Positions 25,783 to 30,478 of a stretch of DNA of 30,478 nucleotides are shown here, one piece after another. The position numbers and the translations under genes are program-made. The notes under the pieces are model-generated. The model saw nothing but the letters and a program-made list of their open reading frames with translations, was not told where the DNA came from and did no database searches. Source of the stretch: CAYOBW01 sp964402115 (GTDB taxonomy: Bacteria > Verrucomicrobiota > Kiritimatiellia > UBA8416 > CAYOBW01); the NCBI GenBank assembly GCA_964402115.1, contig CAYOBW010000058.1:1-30478 (forward strand), in the 5' to 3' direction. Each line of letters begins with the position of its first letter. Position 1 is the first letter of the stretch.

Positions 25783-26019
25783 ATGTGTCTGGCCGTACCG
25801 ATGAAGCTGACTGAAATCTCGCCCGCCGGCGTGGGCATGGGGGATCTTGACGGGAGCCGCCACACGGTGGACCTGTCGCTGGTGGCCGATCCCCGTCCCG
25901 GCGACTACGTCATCGTGCATGCGGGGTACGCCATCGAGAAACTGGACGAGGCGGAGGCGGAAGCCCGCCTGCAGCTCTTTGCCGAGCTGGCCGCCACGCA
26001 GGCCGGGGGACCGGCGTGA
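25783..26019 (+). CDS. hypC: Hydrogenase maturation chaperone HypC
   Basis: HypC carries the Fe(CN)2CO unit with HypD and delivers it to the hydrogenase large subunit precursor. The 78-residue protein starts MCLAVPMKL; Cys2 is the essential residue of the family. A VDLSLV strand and a GDYVIVHAGYAIEKLDE segment complete the HypC/HupF pattern. The ATG at 25783 follows AAGGAG at a spacing of about 7. Its stop overlaps the hypD start (GTGA). It is the first gene of the hyp operon. Confidence 0.95.
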   Translation: MCLAVPMKLTEISPAGVGMGDLDGSRHTVDLSLVADPRPGDYVIVHAGYAIEKLDEAEAEARLQLFAELAATQAGGPA

Positions 26020-27131
26020 AGTACCTGGAAGGCTTCCGGAATCCCGGCGCCGCGCGAGCGCTGCGCGCGGACATCGCCGCGCAGGCCGCCACCCTGGCAG
26101 CCCGCGGCCGTACGCTCACGATCATGGAAGTCTGCGGCAGCCACACGATGGCCATCGCCCGCTACGGCATTCGCGAGCTGCTGCCGGAGAACGTGGACCT
26201 CGTGAGCGGGCCGGGCTGCCCCGTCTGCGTCACGAACCCCGGCTATCTGGACGCGGCCATCGCCCTGGCCGCGCGCGGCGTGCAGCTGGTCACCTTCGGC
26301 GACATGCTCAACGTGCCCGGCTCCGCAAGCAGCCTGGCGGCCTGCCGCGCCCGCGGGGGCGACGTGCGCGTCTGCTACGGGCCGGCCACGGCGCTGGAGC
26401 TGGCCCGCGCACAGCCGGAGCGGGAGGTGGTTTTCCTGGCCATCGGGTTCGAAACCACCTGCGCCCCCTCCGTCAGCATGCTGGACCGCGCGCGGCGCGA
26501 GGGGGTGCGCAACCTCTCGCTGCTGACGGCGTTTAAGCTCGTTCCGCCGGCGCTGGCCGCCCTGCGGACCGATCCGGACCTGCGTATAGACGCGTTTCTC
26601 TGCCCGGCCCACGTCAGCGCAATCATCGGCGCGCAGGCCTACGAGCCGTTCGCCGGCCCCGGCGGCGTGCCGTGCGTGATTGCCGGCTTCGAACCGCTCG
26701 ACATTCTCTATGGCCTGGCCGGCATTCTGCGCCAGGCCGTGCACGGCGAGGCTCGCGTGGAGAACCAGTACGCCCGCGTCGTGCGCCAGGGCGGCAACCC
26801 CGCCGCGCAGGCGCTCATGGCCGCGTACCTGGAGCCCGCAGACGCCGCCTGGCGCGGCGTGGGCGTCATCCCCGCCAGCGGGCTCGGCCTGCGGGCAGCG
26901 TACGGCGACTGGGATGCCGCCCGGCGCCACAACCTCACGGTGGGGCCGGGCGTCGAACCGCGCGGCTGCGCCTGCGGAGACGTCATCAAGGGCAAGCTCC
27001 GCCCGCCCGCCTGTCCCCTGTTCGGCCGGCGATGCACGCCGGACACCCCCGTGGGCCCCTGCATGGTCAGCTCCGAGGGCAGTTGCGCGGCCTGGTACAA
27101 GTACTCACGGATCAAGGGAGGCGCGGCATGA
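26016..27131 (+). CDS. hypD: Hydrogenase maturation iron-sulfur protein HypD
   Basis: HypD is the scaffold on which CN and CO ligands are placed on iron, together with HypC. The 371-residue protein has the CGSHT motif (Cys40), GPGCPVC (Cys68 and Cys71), GFETT, and the C-terminal cysteine set RGCACGDVIKG ... ACPLFGRRC ... GPCMVSSEGSCAAWYKY, which binds a 4Fe-4S cluster. Cysteine positions lie one residue from those of E. coli HypD. The start is GTG at 26016, overlapping the hypC stop, with GGGGGA upstream. Its stop overlaps hypE by ATGA. Confidence 0.96.
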   Translation: MKYLEGFRNPGAARALRADIAAQAATLAARGRTLTIMEVCGSHTMAIARYGIRELLPENVDLVSGPGCPVCVTNPGYLDAAIALAARGVQLVTFGDMLNVPGSASSLAACRARGGDVRVCYGPATALELARAQPEREVVFLAIGFETTCAPSVSMLDRARREGVRNLSLLTAFKLVPPALAALRTDPDLRIDAFLCPAHVSAIIGAQAYEPFAGPGGVPCVIAGFEPLDILYGLAGILRQAVHGEARVENQYARVVRQGGNPAAQALMAAYLEPADAAWRGVGVIPASGLGLRAAYGDWDAARRHNLTVGPGVEPRGCACGDVIKGKLRPPACPLFGRRCTPDTPVGPCMVSSEGSCAAWYKYSRIKGGAA

Positions 27132-28138
27132 CCGACACGCCCACGATCGAACTCGCCCACGGCGGCGGCGGACGTCTCAGCCGCGACCTCATCCAGAGCG
27201 AAATCGTCACGCGCTTCGGCGCCGGCCCGCTCGCCGGCCTGCCCGACGGCGCCACGCTGCCCCGCCCGGGGCGCCGCATCGTGTTCACCACGGACAGCTA
27301 CGTCGTTCAGCCGCTCTTCTTCCCCGGCGGCAGCATCGGCCACCTGGCCGTGCACGGCACGGTGAACGATCTCGCCGTTTGCGGCGCGCAACCGCACTGG
27401 CTGTCGCTCGGCATGATCCTGGAGGAGGGGCTGCCCCTCGCGCAGTTGCGGCGGGTGCTCGACGACGTCAAGGCTGCGGCGGAAGCGTGCGGCGTCACCG
27501 TGGTCACGGGCGACACGAAAGTCGTCGCCCGCGGCCAGGCGGACGGCCTGTACCTGAACACGGCCGGCATCGGCGAGTGCTGGCCGGGCTTCCACCTCGG
27601 CCCCGGCCGCCTGCGCCCCGGCGACCGCGTGCTGGCCAGCGGGACGCTCGCCGAGCACGGGATGGCGGTGCTAGCCGCGCGCGAAGGCATTGACATTGTC
27701 GGCGGACCGCTCAGCGACACCGCCCCCGTCCACCGCCTCGTCTCCGCGATCCTGCCGCTGGCCGGGGCGGTCCGCTGCATGCGCGACCCGACGCGCGGCG
27801 GCGTGGCGACGGTGCTGAACGAGCTGGTGGACGACCGCCCCGTCGGCATCCGGTTGAACGAGCCGGACCTCCCGCTGTCGAGCGGCGCGCGGGCGGTGTC
27901 CGAACTGCTGGGGCTGGACCCGCTGCACGTCGCCTCCGAGGGCCGCCTGCTGCTCGTGTGCGCCGCGGAGGCCGCGGAGGCCATCCTGGCCAGCTGGCGC
28001 GCCCGGCCCGAGGGGGTTGGGGCGTGCTGCATCGGCGAGGTCACGCGCGACAAGGGCCAGGTGATCCTGGAGACCGTTACGGGCGGCCGCCGGCTCGTGG
28101 ACGTACCGCGAGGGGAGTTGCTGCCGAGGATCTGCTGA
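27128..28138 (+). CDS. hypE: Hydrogenase maturation carbamoyl dehydratase HypE
   Basis: HypE converts the carbamoyl group received from HypF into thiocyanate on its C-terminal cysteine, the source of the cyanide ligands. The 336-residue protein, the same length as E. coli HypE, ends PRIC with Cys336 as the last residue. The N-terminal ELAHGGGGRLSRDLI motif, the FTTDSYVVQPLFFPGG segment, VHGTVNDLAVCGA and the later MRDPTRGGVATVLNE motif are typical of the PurM/AIR-synthetase-like fold. The ATG at 27128 has GGGAGG upstream and overlaps the hypD stop by 4 nt. The longer frame upstream lies inside hypD and is not coding. The stop overlaps the hypA start by one base. Confidence 0.96.
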   Translation: MTDTPTIELAHGGGGRLSRDLIQSEIVTRFGAGPLAGLPDGATLPRPGRRIVFTTDSYVVQPLFFPGGSIGHLAVHGTVNDLAVCGAQPHWLSLGMILEEGLPLAQLRRVLDDVKAAAEACGVTVVTGDTKVVARGQADGLYLNTAGIGECWPGFHLGPGRLRPGDRVLASGTLAEHGMAVLAAREGIDIVGGPLSDTAPVHRLVSAILPLAGAVRCMRDPTRGGVATVLNELVDDRPVGIRLNEPDLPLSSGARAVSELLGLDPLHVASEGRLLLVCAAEAAEAILASWRARPEGVGACCIGEVTRDKGQVILETVTGGRRLVDVPRGELLPRIC

Positions 28139-28506
28139 TGCACGAGCTGTCCATCGCACAGTCCCTGGTCGAGCAGGTCGTCGCCGTCGCGGCGCGGGAG
28201 CGGGCCTCGGCCGTGCTGGAGATAACCGTGGTCGTCGGAAGCCTGTCAGGCATCGAACCCGAGGCCCTGGAGCTGGCCTTTCCGCTGGCGGCGGAGAGTA
28301 CGCCGGCCCAGGGCGCACGGCTCGTGATCGAACGGAAGACGGCCACGCTGACGTGCCGCTCGTGCGGACGCGTAACGGAACCCGATCTGGCGCTGCTGGT
28401 CTGCGGGGCCTGCGGCTCGCTGGATGTCGCCCTCAGCGGAGGACGCGACCTGCAGCTCCGGTCCGTCACGCTCGAGACCCCGGCAGAGGAGGCAGCAAAC
28501 GCATGA
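28138..28506 (+). CDS. hypA: Hydrogenase nickel-insertion protein HypA
   Basis: HypA helps insert nickel into the hydrogenase large subunit, normally with the GTPase HypB. The 122-residue protein starts MHELSIAQSL; His2 is the nickel ligand. Two CxxC pairs (Cys73/Cys76 and Cys89/Cys92) form the zinc site. The ATG overlaps the hypE stop by one base (TGATG), so coupled translation is expected. No hypB follows in the window. The stop overlaps the next gene by 4 nt. Confidence 0.95.
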   Translation: MHELSIAQSLVEQVVAVAARERASAVLEITVVVGSLSGIEPEALELAFPLAAESTPAQGARLVIERKTATLTCRSCGRVTEPDLALLVCGACGSLDVALSGGRDLQLRSVTLETPAEEAANA

Positions 28507-29063
28507 AGACGCAACCCGGCCGCGGCGACCAGGGGCAAACCGATCTGCCCGGTGCGCAGCGGGTACACAAGCATCACCCGCTCCTGGAGGCCATCGGCGA
28601 CCTCGATGAGTTGAACGCCTGCGTGGGGCTGGCGGCGGCGCATGTGCCGGCAGCGGCAGCGGGCGCGCACGAGCACCTCGCGGGCATCCAGGCCACGCTG
28701 CTGCGGGCCGGTACGACACTGGCCGCGGCGGCCGCCGGGCCGGAGATGCACGGCCCGGTGCTGACAGCAGCGGACGTCCAGCACCTGGAGACGGGGATTC
28801 GCGCCCTGCACGCATCCCTGCCGCCACTGCACAGCTTCGTGCTGCCGGGCGGCCATCCGGCCGCCGGCCACCTGCATGTCGCCCGCGCCGTCTGCCGCCG
28901 CGCCGAGCGCCACGCCTGGGCGGCGCTGGGCGAGGCCTGCCGCACCTCGCCCGCCATCGCGCAGGTGCTGGTTTACCTCAACCGGCTTTCGGACTACCTC
29001 TTCGCGCTCGCCCTGCGCGTCAACCAGCAGGCGGGCGTGCCCAATCCGCAGTGGAAGCCATAG
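28503..29063 (+). CDS. PduO-type ATP:cob(I)alamin adenosyltransferase
   Basis: This enzyme family transfers adenosyl from ATP to cob(I)alamin to make coenzyme B12. The 186-residue protein matches the family in the core and C-terminus: AIGDLDELNACVGLA, FVLPGGHPAAGHLHVARAVCRRAER and YLNRLSDYLFALALRVN. The RRAER arginines and the DELN aspartate are the pair known to be important for activity. The N-terminal ATP-binding loop is divergent: the usual T-x-T-G-D-x-G-x-T appears as PGRGDQGQTDLPG, keeping GDxGxT but losing the preceding threonines. It begins with an ATG overlapping the hypA stop, so it is part of the hyp operon, an unusual partnership. It ends 7 bases before a converging gene. Confidence 0.85.
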   Translation: MKTQPGRGDQGQTDLPGAQRVHKHHPLLEAIGDLDELNACVGLAAAHVPAAAAGAHEHLAGIQATLLRAGTTLAAAAAGPEMHGPVLTAADVQHLETGIRALHASLPPLHSFVLPGGHPAAGHLHVARAVCRRAERHAWAALGEACRTSPAIAQVLVYLNRLSDYLFALALRVNQQAGVPNPQWKP

Positions 29064-29070
29064 CCGCCGC

Positions 29071-29475
29071 TCAAGCCTTTCCCAGGCCGAGGTCGCCCAC
29101 GATCTTGAGCACGGGGCCGGCGCGCACCACGCGCAGCGCACGCCCCGGGAACGCCTCGGGCAGGGCGCGGACGAGGGCCTCCGCGACCTCCTGCTCGATC
29201 TCCGCCCGCCACTCGCGAGGCACCGTGTCCAGCGTCGCCACGCGCACGTCCACAACGTAGCCCGGGCCGTGCGGCGTACCGGGTCCGGGACTGTAGCCCG
29301 CGCCGACATCGAAGAGACCGTCGTCCTCGGGGTTGGCCGTCGCCCGCCGGCGCGCCCGCGCCGGGTGCAGGCCGAAGCGCTGCCCGTGCCGCTCCTCGAG
29401 CTGGTCGTCGATGCGGTCGAACACCGCCTTCAGCCGCCGCTCCCATTCAACCGCCTTCGGATGTCTGACGCTCAT
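29071..29475 (-). CDS. Conserved-looking small protein of unknown function
   Basis: This 134-residue soluble protein matches no family I recognise. It begins MSVRHPKAVEWERRLKAVFDRID with a helix rich in Glu and Arg, then an HGQRFGLHPARARR stretch, an acidic NPEDDGLFDVGAGYSPGPGTPHGPGYVVDVRVAT segment and a final beta-strand pair with RALRVVRAGPVLKIVGDLGLG. There is no signal peptide or membrane segment. The ATG at 29475 follows the MarC gene by 17 bases, with GAGGG about 12 nt upstream; a longer start at 29526 overlaps MarC and is less likely. Codon use matches the neighbours, supporting a real gene. It converges with the adenosyltransferase gene. Confidence 0.7.
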   Translation of the reverse strand: MSVRHPKAVEWERRLKAVFDRIDDQLEERHGQRFGLHPARARRRATANPEDDGLFDVGAGYSPGPGTPHGPGYVVDVRVATLDTVPREWRAEIEQEVAEALVRALPEAFPGRALRVVRAGPVLKIVGDLGLGKA

Positions 29476-29492
29476 CGTTCCGGCCCACCCTC

Positions 29493-30116
29493 TCAGTGCG
29501 AGGCGGCCAGCGTGCGGAGGAGCCACTCGCTGCAGCCGGCCAGCGTCATTTGAACGGCGACGGCCATGACGATGAGGCCGGTGATGCGGATGAGCGGACC
29601 GGTGGCGTGCAGGCGCTCAAGCAGACGGTGCAGCGGCAGCGCGGCCAGCATGAAGCCGAGGTTCGCGAGCAGCGCGAGGCCGAGGCAGAGCAGCGTGAAC
29701 GGAATCCCGCTCAGCGCCGCGTACGAGATGGCCGCGGTGATCGTGCCGGGGCCGGCAATCAGCGGAGCCGCCAGGGGAATGATGGAGATATCGTCAGCCG
29801 ACGGCGCACCCACGGCTTCGAAGAACCGCCCCTGCCGAACCGCGTTCAAGCCCACGATGAACAGCACGATGCCGCCGGCGATGCGCAGCGAGTAGAGATC
29901 CACGTGAAAGACGACGCGCAGCAGGAAGTTCCCGGCGATCGCCAGCGACCAGACGATCAGCAGCGCCGCCCGCGTCGAACGCAGCGCCACGCTCCGCAGC
30001 TGCGGCCAGGATAGCGCCGGTTCGACGGAAGCCAGCACCAGCACCTTGCTGACAGGATTGACCAGCGCCAGCAGGTAAAGCGTCGTGCCCAGCAGCTCGG
30101 CCAGCACCGTTTTCAT
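29493..30116 (-). CDS. MarC-family integral membrane protein
   Basis: This 207-residue protein has about six hydrophobic membrane segments. The family pattern is seen in LYLLALVNPVSKVLVL near the N-terminus, IAGGIVLFIVGLNAVRQG in the middle, then SIIPLAAPLIAGPGTITAAIS and a final GLIVMAVAVQMTLAG helix. The IPLAAPLIAGPGTI motif is the strongest match. MarC-family proteins are inner-membrane proteins of unknown transport role; a multiple-antibiotic-resistance role has been questioned in E. coli. The ATG at 30116 is chosen for its family-typical N-terminus, with AAGGGA about 11 nt upstream; a GTG at 30149 is a longer alternative. It is probably cotranscribed with the small downstream gene. Confidence 0.9.
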   Translation of the reverse strand: MKTVLAELLGTTLYLLALVNPVSKVLVLASVEPALSWPQLRSVALRSTRAALLIVWSLAIAGNFLLRVVFHVDLYSLRIAGGIVLFIVGLNAVRQGRFFEAVGAPSADDISIIPLAAPLIAGPGTITAAISYAALSGIPFTLLCLGLALLANLGFMLAALPLHRLLERLHATGPLIRITGLIVMAVAVQMTLAGCSEWLLRTLAASH

Positions 30117-30303
30117 GTCGAACCAGTCCCTTCGGTTGCCATGCGCCACTTTCTACCACCCTGCACGGCGGCAGGCAAGCATGCCCGCGATCCGCATGAT
30201 CGCGCTTTTCGGCACCCGCAAAACAGCGGGTTCGTAGCCCTCCACAATTTCTCTGCACATTCACAGCACTGTACCGGTGAGGACGCGGGCCTCTCGCCAG
30301 TCT

Positions 30304-30326
30304 CCCTCTCCCCGGCGAGGAGAGGG
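30304..30326. repeat. GC-rich hairpin
   Basis: Stem CCCTCTCC (30304-30311), loop CCGGCGA, and GGAGAGGG (30319-30326) pair perfectly. There is no T-run after it, and it is not immediately downstream of a gene, so it is recorded as a hairpin rather than a terminator. Confidence 0.6.
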
Positions 30327-30443
30327 CGGCGCTCACGCCGGCCGCGCACCCTGCAGACTCCGCCGCGCTGGCAACGGCTGGCAGCCGGCGGGGGCTTCCG
30401 CTCGGCAGCTCAAGCCGTCGCCACACGGTCGTCGCGCAGCGCA

Positions 30444-30460
30444 CCATAAGTATATTATGG
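30444..30460. promoter_or_regulatory. AT-rich palindrome at the window edge
   Basis: CCATAA and TTATGG flank a 5-nt centre (GTATA). In this GC-rich window such an AT-rich inverted repeat stands out, and it may be an operator or promoter core for a plus-strand gene starting just outside. GGGAG at 30471-30475 could be its ribosome site. Confidence 0.35.
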
Positions 30461-30478
30461 CGAATAACATGGGAGAAA

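Larger units (their letters stand above)
30117..30478. other. Terminal intergenic region
   Basis: No gene was recognised in these 362 bases. It holds a perfect 8-bp-stem hairpin at 30304-30326 (CCCTCTCC, 7-nt loop, GGAGAGGG) and an AT-rich end with a palindrome. It contains the upstream region of the MarC gene and probably the promoter of a gene beyond the window edge. Confidence 0.55.

Overview
This is a GC-rich window of densely packed bacterial genes, with one 100-base run of N (21272-21371) joining two contigs. The gene content points to a member of the Planctomycetes-Verrucomicrobia-Chlamydiae group, most likely a Kiritimatiellota/Lentisphaerota/Verrucomicrobiota-type metagenome assembly. 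The clues are a secreted GH127 arabinofuranosidase-like enzyme, a CotH/lamin-tail giant protein, DUF4380, an HzsA-related dihaem protein, autotransporter-associated strand repeats and a GntR-LacI hybrid regulator. The lineage is inferred from gene content, not from a marker gene.

Layout. (1) 1-2850: a secreted GH127 glycosidase on +, followed by two tandem REPIN-like palindromic elements. (2) 2851-11212, all on -: a 2139-residue secreted CotH/LTD/LamG protein, then the CoaC decarboxylase, a DUF192 protein and an RsiV-like DUF3298 lipoprotein. (3) 11213-11719: a repeat-rich intergenic region between divergent genes, with a perfect 28-bp inverted repeat. (4) 11720-13069 +: a secreted PQQ-type beta-propeller. 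(5) 13066-25508, all on -: a carbohydrate-type locus. In transcription order it runs: regulator with two GntR winged helices and a LacI-type sensor; a secreted protein with three repeated binding modules and a strand repeat; a GH5-like glycosidase; an HzsA-related protein with two CxxCH haem sites; a second three-module secreted protein; a DUF4380 protein; and a GH43/GH117-like propeller enzyme. (6) 25783-29063 +: a tightly overlapping hypC-hypD-hypE-hypA operon ending in a PduO-type cobalamin adenosyltransferase. (7) 29071-30116 -: a small unknown protein and a MarC-family membrane protein.

The most interesting signal is in region 5. The same 24-bp operator-like palindrome (GTGTTATG-N8-CATAACAC, one mismatch in the second copy) lies upstream of the double-GntR regulator (25589-25612) and upstream of the first secreted protein gene (23996-24019). 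This suggests an autoregulated switch controlling a secreted glycan-binding and degrading locus that contains an unexplained dihaem HzsA-like protein.

The hyp operon makes the NiFe(CN)2CO cofactor of [NiFe]-hydrogenases. No hydrogenase structural gene, hypB or hypF is present in the window, so these must lie elsewhere if the pathway works. No rRNA, tRNA, CRISPR array, transposase or phage gene was recognised.
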